Positions 1-9,541 of a stretch of DNA of 44,592 bases are shown in pieces (the stretch's first letter is position 1; every line of letters starts with the position of its first letter). The stretch comes from a virus. The position numbers were made by a program, and so were the translations under genes. Under the pieces are notes generated by a model, which saw nothing but the letters and a program-made list of their open reading frames with translations, had not been told where the DNA came from and made no database searches. The stretch lies in IMG/VR virus record IMGVR_UViG_3300020394_000667, positions 1-44,592 of that record; one strand, written 5' to 3'.

Positions 1-2
1 AA

Positions 3-227
3 ATGTTTAAATACGAAACAATTAATCCTCGTCCAGAAGGAATAAATTTTGCTGATCCTAGTTTATATAGAGGACTTTCTCTACAAGGTCAAGGACAAGC
101 AGATGCATTAGTAGATGCTTATTCTGCTAATCCAGCAAGATTTTCGTCTACTAAAGATTTAGTAAAACAATCAAGACTAATGTTTATGAATGAATTAGAA
201 AATGAAAGAAATAAAATATTTAAATAG
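3..227 (+). CDS. Small hypothetical protein, probably virion-associated (74 aa)
   Basis: No family recognised. The product is short and polar, with an Asn/Gln/Ala-rich middle and a charged helical C-terminus. The start lies three bases from the window edge, so it could be the 3' end of a longer gene. If the window ends are joined into a circle, however, an in-frame TAA lies directly upstream (44589-44591) and the ATG at 3 becomes the natural start. The preceding gene would then stop at 8-10, overlapping this one by a few bases. It sits between Gln/Met-rich internal-protein-like genes at the right edge and a candidate ejection protein at 236, so a virion role is inferred from context only. No Shine-Dalgarno sequence is visible. 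Confidence 0.55.
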   Translation: MFKYETINPRPEGINFADPSLYRGLSLQGQGQADALVDAYSANPARFSSTKDLVKQSRLMFMNELENERNKIFK

Positions 228-235
228 GAGAAAAA

Positions 236-835
236 ATGCAATTATATGATATAGTTGAAGAGCTTGTAAGAAGGCATAATAAAGGTGAATTAAATGATTT
301 GCCTAAACAAGATTTAGAAAATATAGCTATGTTAGCAAAACAATTTGGGTTGGAATTTAAACCAAAATCTCAGCCTTTAAGAAAAGGTTTATTTGATTTA
401 GCAGATACTGCTTTATTAGGTTTAATACCTAATACTTTAAGACCTACTTCTCCAGGTGAAGATTTATTTGGTGAATCTGCAGCAGATAAATTAGCAGGTG
501 GTGTTGGTACTGTTGGTGGTGCATTAGTACCAATTGGTGGTGCATTTAAGTTAGGACAAATGGCTAAAAGCGGTAATATAAGTTTAATGGGTTTAGCTAA
601 AGATCAAATGGCTAGATTAAATCCTACAAGAGATAGAGTTATAAGTAGTACTAGTGATTTTGCATCTAACGCAGCAGAAGCAGCATCTACAGGATTAAGA
701 AATATACAAAATTCAAGACGTTATAATGATTTAGTAAGTGGATCAACATCTTTAATGTCTGATGCAGCAGAAGCATCAGCTGCTTTAGGACCAGCTTATA
801 TAGAACGTTTAAGAAGATTATTAAGACTAAGTTAA
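236..835 (+). CDS. Candidate ejection (internal virion) protein, 199 aa
   Basis: An AGGAG ribosome site lies just upstream. Residues 1-60 form a charged helical module (LAKQFGLEFKPKSQPLRKG) that closely parallels the N-terminus of the 2,611-aa protein downstream (LADQFDIPFKRKTDEFNLRK). In both proteins a Gly/Ala-rich hydrophobic stretch follows, here about residues 88-110 (GGVGTVGGALVPIGGAFKLG). The rest is Ala/Ser-rich and helical. Small helical proteins with Gly/Ala-rich membrane-active segments are typical of podovirus proteins injected with the DNA, so an ejection role is inferred. The shared module could be a packaging or docking signal. No catalytic motif is visible. Confidence 0.6.
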   Translation: MQLYDIVEELVRRHNKGELNDLPKQDLENIAMLAKQFGLEFKPKSQPLRKGLFDLADTALLGLIPNTLRPTSPGEDLFGESAADKLAGGVGTVGGALVPIGGAFKLGQMAKSGNISLMGLAKDQMARLNPTRDRVISSTSDFASNAAEAASTGLRNIQNSRRYNDLVSGSTSLMSDAAEASAALGPAYIERLRRLLRLS

Positions 836-847
836 GAAAGGGCAAAC

Positions 848-1057
848 ATGGCAATTAAATGTAAAGTTTTTATTCATGATACTAAAAACATATTTAGTGA
901 TGATGGTGATGCAGATGGAAAATTAGCTGAAGATGTGCAAGATTATGTTACAGCTAACCATGGTACTTTAGATGTTACGACACAATTAAATGTTACATCT
1001 ACTGTTATTGAAGGCGGAACTAAAGTTATGACATTAGTTATTCTTGACAATAGTTAA
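848..1057 (+). CDS. Hypothetical small acidic protein (69 aa)
   Basis: I do not recognise this gene. It has a purine-rich ribosome site (AAAGGG) and lies in an unbroken rightward operon, 12 nt after the candidate ejection protein and 5 nt before the giant 2,611-aa gene. The sequence alternates hydrophobic and polar residues (KCKVFIHDTKN, GGTKVMTLVILDNS), suggesting a small beta-rich domain with an acidic loop (DDGDADGKLAED). There is no signal peptide or membrane segment. Its position between two likely internal virion proteins suggests a chaperone or minor virion component, but only by association. Confidence 0.5.
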   Translation: MAIKCKVFIHDTKNIFSDDGDADGKLAEDVQDYVTANHGTLDVTTQLNVTSTVIEGGTKVMTLVILDNS

Positions 1058-1062
1058 GGTAT

Positions 1063-4000
1063 ATGTCTACATATAATGATAGAATATCTAACCTTGTTAG
1101 AACATATAGGTATAATCCACGTTTATTTAATGAACAACAAGTAGACGAGCTACAACAACTCGCAGATCAATTCGATATTCCTTTTAAAAGAAAGACTGAT
1201 GAGTTTAATCTTCGTAAAACTTTAATGAATTTACAAACAGGGTTTTTAGAAGGTTTTACTACAATTCCTGTAGGTAAACTTAGTGGTCACGAACCTACCT
1301 CTACATACGAAGCAATAGCACATTCTTTAGGCCATTTAGCAGGATTTGCTCCTGGTATTATGGCAGCACCATTAAAAGCAGTAGGTGCTAAAACATTAAG
1401 CAAAGTTACTAGTAAAGCTAACAATTGGTCAATACCAATGATGTTTGGTGATGCTGCTAAAGCAGGTATGGATGCTGGATTAAAGAAAAAACTATTTGGT
1501 AAGGCTAATATAGAATCCTTAGAGTTTATGAAAAAGGGAGCAGGTCCTAGAGCTATTATAGATCAAGCAGTACATCTAGGTGCAGCTAGTGCAGTCTCTT
1601 CTGTTTGGAAAGGAAGAGATGAAATAATGAACTCAGGTATACAAGGTGCTATAGCAGGTGGTGCTTTTGGAGGTTTAGGAGAGTTTAGAATGATAGGTAA
1701 TTATCTTAAATCTAAAAATATATCTGATTACAGAAAAGGAGAGCAGAGATTAAAAGCTGCTGTTGGTGCGAGTATGATGGGTGTTCCTACTGCTTTGCAA
1801 GGTGAGCCTATAGAAATGATTATATATCAAACATTATTAGGTGGTTATTTTGGTTATGGATCTAGGCCAGCAGTAGAAAAAGAAGGTGGCATGTTTATGC
1901 AAGACCTTATGTATAAAAACAATAGAGATTATGTATTTAGACCTAGTTTACATCCTGATATTAATAGTTACTCTAAAGGTGCTAGAGAGTATATAAACAA
2001 AGAAGCTACTGAATATGCTAAAAGTTATTATAGAAGAAACAGAGAAATGGTTTCTGGTAATAATAAAGATGAGATAGATATAGAAATAGAAAATTTTGTA
2101 AGGCAAGCAAAAGGATTAAATCCTAATGAAAAACCTTCTATAAGTGATATAAATGCTGAGTATAGATACAGAGCTAGTGAGTTTTATAAGACATACTATA
2201 AACAAGAAGGTGACAGGTATTATATACACAAAGATGTAAGGGATGTATTAAATAATCATGAGCATAAAATGGATGCAACTGATGATGTAAGTATGCCTAT
2301 GTATGTTAATACAAAACCTAAGCCTAATAGTAAAGAAGAAAGATTACTTAATACTAAAAAAAGAGAAAAAGAAAAGAATATATTTGCTACAGAAGAATCT
2401 TATGATATTAATGGTAATAAGCAAACAAGAATTATAGGACCTTTTTCTGCTAAAGAACTAGGTATTAAAGGTGATTATAATGGTAAAAGATTAGGAGAAT
2501 CTAGAGCAGATAGACCAGCAGATAAATTAGAAAATACAGAGTATATATTATGGGATACTGTATTTATTAACGAGGCTAAACCTGGACAAAAACCAAAATT
2601 TGAAAAGTATAAACCTTTAGACTTTACTTTTGGCAAAGACAATACTGCTGAAAAAAGAGTGTCTTGGAAAAAAGTTTTTGAAACAGATTTAAGATTAGAT
2701 GAAAAAGGTTTTTATGTTTTTGGAGGTGTTAAAGATAAATCTACTTTTACTATAAGAAAGTATCATACTGATTTTAGAAGATTTAGTAAAGAAGAATTAT
2801 TTAATGCATTAGCAAAAGAAAATAATACAAGTCCTAATGTTATACGAGATAGATACAATGAAAGTCTTTTAGAGTTTATAAAAATATATGGTCACCACAA
2901 AGATGTTAATTTATTAACACGTATGCATGAAGATGCATGGAGATCTAATGTTCTTGTAGAAGCACAAAGAAATGGATTGTATGATAAGCCAGGAGATTTA
3001 TCACAGATATATAAATTAGAAAGACCTGGGTTTGCTAAAAATGTTATTGATTGGAATAAAAGAGAGCAGTTATATCACGATAAATCTATGCCACTAAAAG
3101 AAGGAACTTTAGGTGGTGGAAGATTTGCTATATTTAATGATGTATTAATACAAAGATACAAAAATGAAAAAGGTGAAGAAAAGTTTTATGATAGTGATAC
3201 AGATGGTACTATTTATTTTAAACCTAGAGATATAGAAATTATGATGGATAGTCTAGGTATGCCTAGTGCTAATGTAGATATGAATAAACCAGTTATGATT
3301 GTTAAAACTCCTCAAGGTACTATGGTTGTAAAAGCAGCAGGTAAAGGTGCTCCTGATGGTTTAGTTAAATATATGGATGCAAATAATTTAAAAGCAGTAA
3401 TAATGGGTTCTGCTGCTAAACATAGAGGTGAATTGCAATCAAATAATTTTAATGTAGAAGCTTTAAAACGTGGAGAGTGGAATCATATTGGTGATCTTTA
3501 TACAGGTAATTTTAAAGATTCTGATATTAGAATTAATTTAGGTACTTTTGTAAATCCTAAAAAGTTTGGTGGTATGAATAAGACAGTTATTGCTAGACAG
3601 TTATTAGGTAATTTAAATAACAAAGATGCAAAAGATGTTATGAGTATTGTTTGGGATAGAATATATGAACCTTTAATAAATGGTAAAGAAGCATTTAATA
3701 AAGCAGTTAAAGATCATTTGGCTAATAAAACTGATATAAAAGAATTAGAGTCTTTTATTAAAAAGAATAAATTAGATGTGGATGACTTAGGATTAGAAGT
3801 AATACATAATATATTTGTTAACCATGGTAATTCTAAACTTGCACAAAAGTTTGCTAGGGAAATAGCACGACAAGGTAAAGATGGTAAATTAGAAGATATT
3901 GATACATTTACACCTGAAGAATATACTCAATTTATTTATAGAAATAATAGAATACTAGATGCATCTAATTTTTCACAATCACAAAGAGTAGCAGGTCGTA

Positions 4001-7000
4001 ATTCTAGACAGTTTTGGGAACAAGTTTATAAGAAATACTTTTTAAAAAGATTATATGCACCTGATTATAAATATGCTACTAAGGCATGGTTATCTCCTAA
4101 AGATCCTGTTACTACTTATACAAACGATGTTAAGCCAGGATTTTTTAAATTAGACTATGGTCAAAGAAATATGAGTGTTATTTATAAAGGAAAGGAGATG
4201 ACGCTTGAAAAAGCTTGGAATAAGTCTGGTAAAAATGTTAACGATCCAGATCTTGAAATGCTTGTTATTCGTGTTCCTTCTGATAGTATGTCTGGTACAC
4301 GTGCTCTTAAGTTTGCTGGTTTTACTCGTGACAAAGGATACTCAATTACCACTAATGCAAAGGATAATGCGTACTTAGGCGGTGCAGATAAAGATAGTGA
4401 CTCTGTATTTATATATCAAGGTATGCCACGAGAGCTTCATAAAGCTACTAAAAAGGCTGCAAAGCAATGGGAAAGAGATGATCGTATGCTTGACTCTAAA
4501 AGAGAAAAAAACGATAAGTTATTTGGAAACGATCCACTTGAAGTAGAAAAGTATAAAACAGTTACAAGTAAATATTCTCCATCTTTAAGAAGAAGAGTTG
4601 CTGAAACAGCAGCTAAAGGTAATCAAGGATTAGGTCCAGGTCTTGTAGCAAAAGAAAATTTAATTTCTATTGCAGATGTAGTTATGAAAAAGGGCAACTA
4701 CGTTAATGATATTCCAGTTATTTCTAAAAAAGATGGAAAACAATATGCTAAAATAGATTTAGAATTAAAACCTGGTGGTTATGAAAGATTAATAGAATTA
4801 GGAAGAGAAATAACTAATAGATCTGCTGATTCTTCTAATTATCCAACTATGATTGATTTTACAAAATTCCCTGATATGCTAGTTAAAGAAATATTTGTTA
4901 CAAAAAATAAAGTGTCTCTTCTTAATAAAAAAACAGGTGAGCCTTATAAAGTTCAAGACCTTGATTATAATATGCTATCTAAAAGTAATTTAGGTGATGT
5001 AATTAATGTTAGAAGAGCTATTGATCCAGGTAAAGCTGATATATCATTTACACAAATGCAATCTATTTTAAGAAACTCTAATGTTAAAGATTTTGATAGT
5101 TTTGGTAGTTTTGTTGGTAGAAAAATGCAAGACATGAAGATTACTGAATCTTTTTTTGAAGAAGCAATGTTTAGAAAACATACTGAGTTAGTAAATAATA
5201 TAGGTAAATTTTTAGAAAAAAGACAAAATATACCAGACTCTATAATAAAAGAAATAAACCAATTAACAGGATATAAATCAAACACTGGAAATATAATTAA
5301 ACTTTTAAACAAAGGTACTAATTATGAAAATATAAGATATATGCTAGAAAGAGATTTAGAAGCAGTATCAGGTTATGTTTCTATAACAGAAAAAGGTTAT
5401 GATTTATATAGAATAATAGATTCGTTACCTATATCTAAAAAAAGCAAAGCTATGTTTGTAAGAAAATATTTAAAACCTATAGCAGAAGAAGCATCTAGAA
5501 TTAAAAGAACATCATATAACAGCGATCCTAATAGATTTACAGATGTTGAATTAAAACATTCTAGTAGCGAGTTATTTGATAGGCAGGTTATTAATTATAA
5601 AAATGGTAATCTTGCTATACATGCTGGTAAAATTGTTAATGAATTAAAAAGATTAGGAGTTGATATAGAGTATTCTAAAAGAAATCCTAATATGTCTAAA
5701 TTGCAAGAAGAGCTTAATACTTATTTTGATCTTTGGTTGCTAAGTCCTTTTTATACGCAAAGTGTACAAACTCCTTTTTCTAAATTTCCTTGGCAATCAA
5801 AAAGCATTGAACAAAATTCTTTAGAGTATTACTTAAATAGACAAGAAAGAATATTTAATAAACTTAATGATTTTCAAGAAGGTGATAGAATATCTAAAGA
5901 TATATTTAAATTTGAACCAGAGCCTTCTACACCTAAACAAGTTATAGAAAAGAAAGTAGTAGAAAAATTTGTACCAAAAGATCAAGCAGAGTATTTAAAA
6001 AGCAGAGCTGTTACAGATCCTGAGTTAAAAATGGTAGAAGAGTTTATTACAAGAATCAACAAAAATAAGATTATAAGAGATAATTTAGAAGATTTTTATA
6101 TTAACTGGCAGTTACAAAATAAAGGTGGTATAGATACTAAAGACTTGTCTTTAATAGATATAAAAGATATTAATGCTATTAATAATTATTTAAAAGATGC
6201 AGATACTAGATTTACATCTAGAGGTAATAAACTACCTGACTTTGCATTTAGAGCATCTCCAGAATACATGGATTTATACATGCAAAACTTTGAGAATAAG
6301 TTTTTTGCAGAAATGGAGTTACCTGTAAGATCAAGAGATGGTATTGGTAAACGTAAAGTTAAACGATTTACTAGCACTATGGGTGAATTAAAAGATTTTA
6401 TGAATAAGAGTAATACACAAATGGAAACAAATATGCAAAATGTTTCTATATATAATAAAAGAAGATACCCGCATTTAAGATTAAAAGAAAAAGATGCTGA
6501 ATCAGTAAACAAGTTAGTATTTAGTTTAAGAGAAAGTAGAGATCCTGAAACAGGTATTAAACCTGGAGATTATAAGTTAACTGCTGATTATAAACGTTTA
6601 TCTAAAAAGAAGTTTATGGTAGATGGTAAAGAAAAAACTTTAGATCAATTGATAGAAATAACAGATAAAAAGTTTACAGAAGATTTTAAGCAGTTTGGAG
6701 ATAAATATATATATGCTAATAAAAAAGATAGAGATAAGTATATAAAGTTTAACAAAGATGGTAGTTTAAATATTAAGAATATTGAAAAAACTATTATAGA
6801 ACCAATGATGGAACGTAAACAAGTTACTGTACCTTTAGATATACTAAGAGAAATTAACTATATAATGAGAGGTAATTTTAAAGTTAAATTTGAGCCTACT
6901 GGTAAACAAAACCCAGAGTCTTATGTACCGCATCTAAATTTTGGTAGAAATAAAAAAACACAGAAACAGATAGAGTTGTTTAAAAAACAACATTTAGAAG

Positions 7001-8898
7001 ATTTTTATAACAGTAAAATAGCAGAAGGTAAGACTAAAAAAGAAGCAGAAGAACTTACTAAGATTGAAGGCTTTGGTATAGATACTAGAGTATTTCATAG
7101 TCAACAAGATGACAAAGGTTTATCTTCTTTAAATATATTTACATCTGCTAAAAAACGATCTGCTAAGAATATGCCTGGCTGGGATAATACACACAATGCA
7201 ATTAATTTATATAAAGAAGGATTTATTAGAGGCATGTATAGAAACATGTTTAAAATACAATCTGATATTAGATTAAGTCAGTTAGAAAAAGCAAAACCAT
7301 TTGGTGATAGAACAAAAGATTGGGTTTTATATTTAAGAGAGTATGCTAATAACTCCTTAGGTTTTGCTAGTACCTTTAATAAAGATGTGTTAGATAATTT
7401 TGTACAAGCAGATCCTAAGTTTAAACGTAGAGGGTATTACCTTACAAGTGATCAAAAGATTATAGATACTTACGATGCTATTGAAAAAAGATTTAAAAAG
7501 TTAGGACGTAAAGTGCCTTTTAGTAAAAATATAATTCCTAGTCCAGATCCTAAGTTAGAAAAAACAAGTCCTGCTTTATATGCAGCTCAAAAAGAAGCAC
7601 ACATGCAGTCTTTAAATAGAGCTATACATAAATGGGGTAGAATGGAAGCTAAATACAATTTGCTTACATTATTAGGTCATACTAAAATTATGACAGGTAA
7701 TTTATTTGGTGGTGGTACTATGACAATAAGTAGAGGTGGATTAAAAAATCTTACTAGAGTTAATAGAAATAATTGGTTAAATAAAAATTTAATATTAGAC
7801 CTTAATGGTAATTATAGATTAAAGTTTCAAGATGGAAAATCTGTAAAAAATGTTAAAGACCTAAATAGATACTTAGAAGAAAATGGAATAACAGAGTCTT
7901 TTATACAAACAGAGTTAGAAGTAAATAGCACTTTTGCTAAATCTAATAATGTAGTAAAGCAAAACTTAAAAGATTTTGCTAAAGATATTTCTAAAAAACT
8001 TGCTAGAGATCCTGAAATGTCTGATAAAACATTATTTGAGATTGCTAAAAAATACGGAGTAGAAAAGCAAGTAGAAAGTTTAGCAGCACTACCTATGCAG
8101 TTTTCTGAACGTAAACTAAGAAGAGATTCTTTTTTAACACATGCAGTTGAGTATATGGAGCATTGGGGTAAATATGGTTTAGATTTATCATTAAGCGATC
8201 CAGCTGTTATGGAAGCAGGTTTTAGAGGTGTAGAAGCAACTCAGTTTATATACCATAGTTCATTTAGACCATCTTTTATGAGAACAGCCTTGGGAAAAGT
8301 GTTTTCTCGTTTTAAATTATTTGTGTTTAATTCGGCTAGAGTTCGTAAAGAGATGCTAAGAAAAGCCTCATATTACGATTTTGAACCAGGTACTAAAGAG
8401 TTTGAAAAGTTTAAAACAGATTTCGCTATTAACATGTTTGTTATGGCACTTGGTACTGCTTATGCATATAGTTTATTTGACACAACATTGCCACCTCCAT
8501 ACGATTGGATACAAGAAACAGGAGAATGGTTATATGGCAACAAGAAGGAAAGAGATAGAGCCTTTTTTGGACAATGGCCTTATCCAGTAGCACCTTTAAA
8601 TATTGTTACTCCTCCTGTTGCTAGAATACCAATGGCAGCTTTTTCTAGTTTAATAAATAAAGACTGGGAAAGATTTGCAGATTACCATATGTATACAATG
8701 TTTCCTTTTGGACGTATGATTAGGTCTATTGATAAAACAGTTGACGAACCCTACGGAACGATAGAAGGGAGAGCATTACAACAATTTTTTGGATTACCTT
8801 TAGATAAGGTAAGAAGTAGAATAGATAGAGCAAAAGTATTAGAGGCTCGTGAAAATATGATTAACAGAGAACTATCGGAAATGGAGAACTTATTATGA
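1063..8898 (+). CDS. Giant 2,611-aa virion-type protein; candidate two-barrel (crAss gp66-like) virion RNA polymerase
   Basis: This is the largest gene in the window. Residues 1-60 share a module with the 199-aa protein at 236, followed by Gly/Ala-rich hydrophobic stretches (about 85-120 and 185-205). Near the middle, LVIRVPS (1067-1073) is followed about 40 residues later by GGADKDSDSVFIYQG, giving aspartates D1109, D1111 and D1113. This R-x-P then G-A-D-x-D-x-D order matches the Mg2+-binding loop of beta-prime-type barrels in two-barrel RNA polymerases, including YonO and crAss-like phage gp66. The C-terminal 200 residues include a hydrophobic segment (AINMFVMALGTAYAYSLF) and resemble the ends of other giant phage proteins. 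It lies beside candidate ejection genes, so injection with DNA is plausible. The polymerase call rests on one motif plus size and context. A large polyvalent internal protein without activity is the alternative. Confidence 0.5.
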   Translation: MSTYNDRISNLVRTYRYNPRLFNEQQVDELQQLADQFDIPFKRKTDEFNLRKTLMNLQTGFLEGFTTIPVGKLSGHEPTSTYEAIAHSLGHLAGFAPGIMAAPLKAVGAKTLSKVTSKANNWSIPMMFGDAAKAGMDAGLKKKLFGKANIESLEFMKKGAGPRAIIDQAVHLGAASAVSSVWKGRDEIMNSGIQGAIAGGAFGGLGEFRMIGNYLKSKNISDYRKGEQRLKAAVGASMMGVPTALQGEPIEMIIYQTLLGGYFGYGSRPAVEKEGGMFMQDLMYKNNRDYVFRPSLHPDINSYSKGAREYINKEATEYAKSYYRRNREMVSGNNKDEIDIEIENFVRQAKGLNPNEKPSISDINAEYRYRASEFYKTYYKQEGDRYYIHKDVRDVLNNHEHKMDATDDVSMPMYVNTKPKPNSKEERLLNTKKREKEKNIFATEESYDINGNKQTRIIGPFSAKELGIKGDYNGKRLGESRADRPADKLENTEYILWDTVFINEAKPGQKPKFEKYKPLDFTFGKDNTAEKRVSWKKVFETDLRLDEKGFYVFGGVKDKSTFTIRKYHTDFRRFSKEELFNALAKENNTSPNVIRDRYNESLLEFIKIYGHHKDVNLLTRMHEDAWRSNVLVEAQRNGLYDKPGDLSQIYKLERPGFAKNVIDWNKREQLYHDKSMPLKEGTLGGGRFAIFNDVLIQRYKNEKGEEKFYDSDTDGTIYFKPRDIEIMMDSLGMPSANVDMNKPVMIVKTPQGTMVVKAAGKGAPDGLVKYMDANNLKAVIMGSAAKHRGELQSNNFNVEALKRGEWNHIGDLYTGNFKDSDIRINLGTFVNPKKFGGMNKTVIARQLLGNLNNKDAKDVMSIVWDRIYEPLINGKEAFNKAVKDHLANKTDIKELESFIKKNKLDVDDLGLEVIHNIFVNHGNSKLAQKFAREIARQGKDGKLEDIDTFTPEEYTQFIYRNNRILDASNFSQSQRVAGRNSRQFWEQVYKKYFLKRLYAPDYKYATKAWLSPKDPVTTYTNDVKPGFFKLDYGQRNMSVIYKGKEMTLEKAWNKSGKNVNDPDLEMLVIRVPSDSMSGTRALKFAGFTRDKGYSITTNAKDNAYLGGADKDSDSVFIYQGMPRELHKATKKAAKQWERDDRMLDSKREKNDKLFGNDPLEVEKYKTVTSKYSPSLRRRVAETAAKGNQGLGPGLVAKENLISIADVVMKKGNYVNDIPVISKKDGKQYAKIDLELKPGGYERLIELGREITNRSADSSNYPTMIDFTKFPDMLVKEIFVTKNKVSLLNKKTGEPYKVQDLDYNMLSKSNLGDVINVRRAIDPGKADISFTQMQSILRNSNVKDFDSFGSFVGRKMQDMKITESFFEEAMFRKHTELVNNIGKFLEKRQNIPDSIIKEINQLTGYKSNTGNIIKLLNKGTNYENIRYMLERDLEAVSGYVSITEKGYDLYRIIDSLPISKKSKAMFVRKYLKPIAEEASRIKRTSYNSDPNRFTDVELKHSSSELFDRQVINYKNGNLAIHAGKIVNELKRLGVDIEYSKRNPNMSKLQEELNTYFDLWLLSPFYTQSVQTPFSKFPWQSKSIEQNSLEYYLNRQERIFNKLNDFQEGDRISKDIFKFEPEPSTPKQVIEKKVVEKFVPKDQAEYLKSRAVTDPELKMVEEFITRINKNKIIRDNLEDFYINWQLQNKGGIDTKDLSLIDIKDINAINNYLKDADTRFTSRGNKLPDFAFRASPEYMDLYMQNFENKFFAEMELPVRSRDGIGKRKVKRFTSTMGELKDFMNKSNTQMETNMQNVSIYNKRRYPHLRLKEKDAESVNKLVFSLRESRDPETGIKPGDYKLTADYKRLSKKKFMVDGKEKTLDQLIEITDKKFTEDFKQFGDKYIYANKKDRDKYIKFNKDGSLNIKNIEKTIIEPMMERKQVTVPLDILREINYIMRGNFKVKFEPTGKQNPESYVPHLNFGRNKKTQKQIELFKKQHLEDFYNSKIAEGKTKKEAEELTKIEGFGIDTRVFHSQQDDKGLSSLNIFTSAKKRSAKNMPGWDNTHNAINLYKEGFIRGMYRNMFKIQSDIRLSQLEKAKPFGDRTKDWVLYLREYANNSLGFASTFNKDVLDNFVQADPKFKRRGYYLTSDQKIIDTYDAIEKRFKKLGRKVPFSKNIIPSPDPKLEKTSPALYAAQKEAHMQSLNRAIHKWGRMEAKYNLLTLLGHTKIMTGNLFGGGTMTISRGGLKNLTRVNRNNWLNKNLILDLNGNYRLKFQDGKSVKNVKDLNRYLEENGITESFIQTELEVNSTFAKSNNVVKQNLKDFAKDISKKLARDPEMSDKTLFEIAKKYGVEKQVESLAALPMQFSERKLRRDSFLTHAVEYMEHWGKYGLDLSLSDPAVMEAGFRGVEATQFIYHSSFRPSFMRTALGKVFSRFKLFVFNSARVRKEMLRKASYYDFEPGTKEFEKFKTDFAINMFVMALGTAYAYSLFDTTLPPPYDWIQETGEWLYGNKKERDRAFFGQWPYPVAPLNIVTPPVARIPMAAFSSLINKDWERFADYHMYTMFPFGRMIRSIDKTVDEPYGTIEGRALQQFFGLPLDKVRSRIDRAKVLEARENMINRELSEMENLL

Positions 8899-9533
8899 TA
8901 GAAACAATAACAGAAATGCTACCTTTACTAGGAATAGCAGGACAAATGAAGAATCAATTTTGGACACCTGGTGCTTTTACCAGTCAATTTTCTCCATTTG
9001 CTAAAGAAGGTACAGGAATAGATGTAGATAATACAAGTGGATATGGTAGTATGGAAATTGATACTAGTAATATTGATTTTGGAGATAAACAACAAGTTAT
9101 GAATATACAAAAAGCATTAAATGCTGCAGGAGCTGTAGATTCAGAAGGTAATCCACTTGCTGTAGATGGAATGTTTGGTAATAATACTGAGTTTGCTTAT
9201 AGAAACTACATAAATCAAAAAAGACAATCAGAAGGATTAGATCCCTTTGGTTATGGAACTAATACTCCTATGAATGTTAACCAAGAAAATATGAATATGG
9301 ATAATCCTACTAATATTCCTCCTTTTTTACCACAAAATGATGTTTTAATGAACAATATAATGAATAATCAACCTACACAAGGTCCTGAAAATTATCAAAT
9401 AGATCCAAATCAAGAATACTCTTTAAATTTTGGAGTTAATAGTCAGGGAAATGAATTAAACGTTAATGTTCCGCCAGCAAGAAGAAGGCCTGTTAGAGGT
9501 TTATTTAATATGGTTAGGAATATATTTAACTAG
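8895..9533 (+). CDS. Virion protein with peptidoglycan-binding-like domain (212 aa)
   Basis: The start overlaps the stop of the giant gene (ATGA), implying translational coupling. Residues 67-108 match the PG_binding_1 pattern: QQVMNIQKALNAAG, a short loop, then VDGMFGNNTEFAYRNYI. This carries the typical V-D-G-x-F-G-x-x-T-x-x-A core (V90, D91, G92, F94, G95, T98). The flanks are Asn/Gln/Pro-rich and low complexity, and the C-terminus is basic (PARRRPVRG). No lytic catalytic domain is fused to it. In context with candidate ejection proteins it probably contacts the host cell wall during DNA entry. A role in lysis with the distant endolysin is less likely. Confidence 0.55.
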   Translation: MIETITEMLPLLGIAGQMKNQFWTPGAFTSQFSPFAKEGTGIDVDNTSGYGSMEIDTSNIDFGDKQQVMNIQKALNAAGAVDSEGNPLAVDGMFGNNTEFAYRNYINQKRQSEGLDPFGYGTNTPMNVNQENMNMDNPTNIPPFLPQNDVLMNNIMNNQPTQGPENYQIDPNQEYSLNFGVNSQGNELNVNVPPARRRPVRGLFNMVRNIFN

Positions 9534-9541
9534 GAGATAAT

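Noticed and set aside
4965-6512. Minus-strand ORFs inside the giant gene
   Set aside because: They have no ribosome sites and shadow-like composition, opposite a clearly coding frame.
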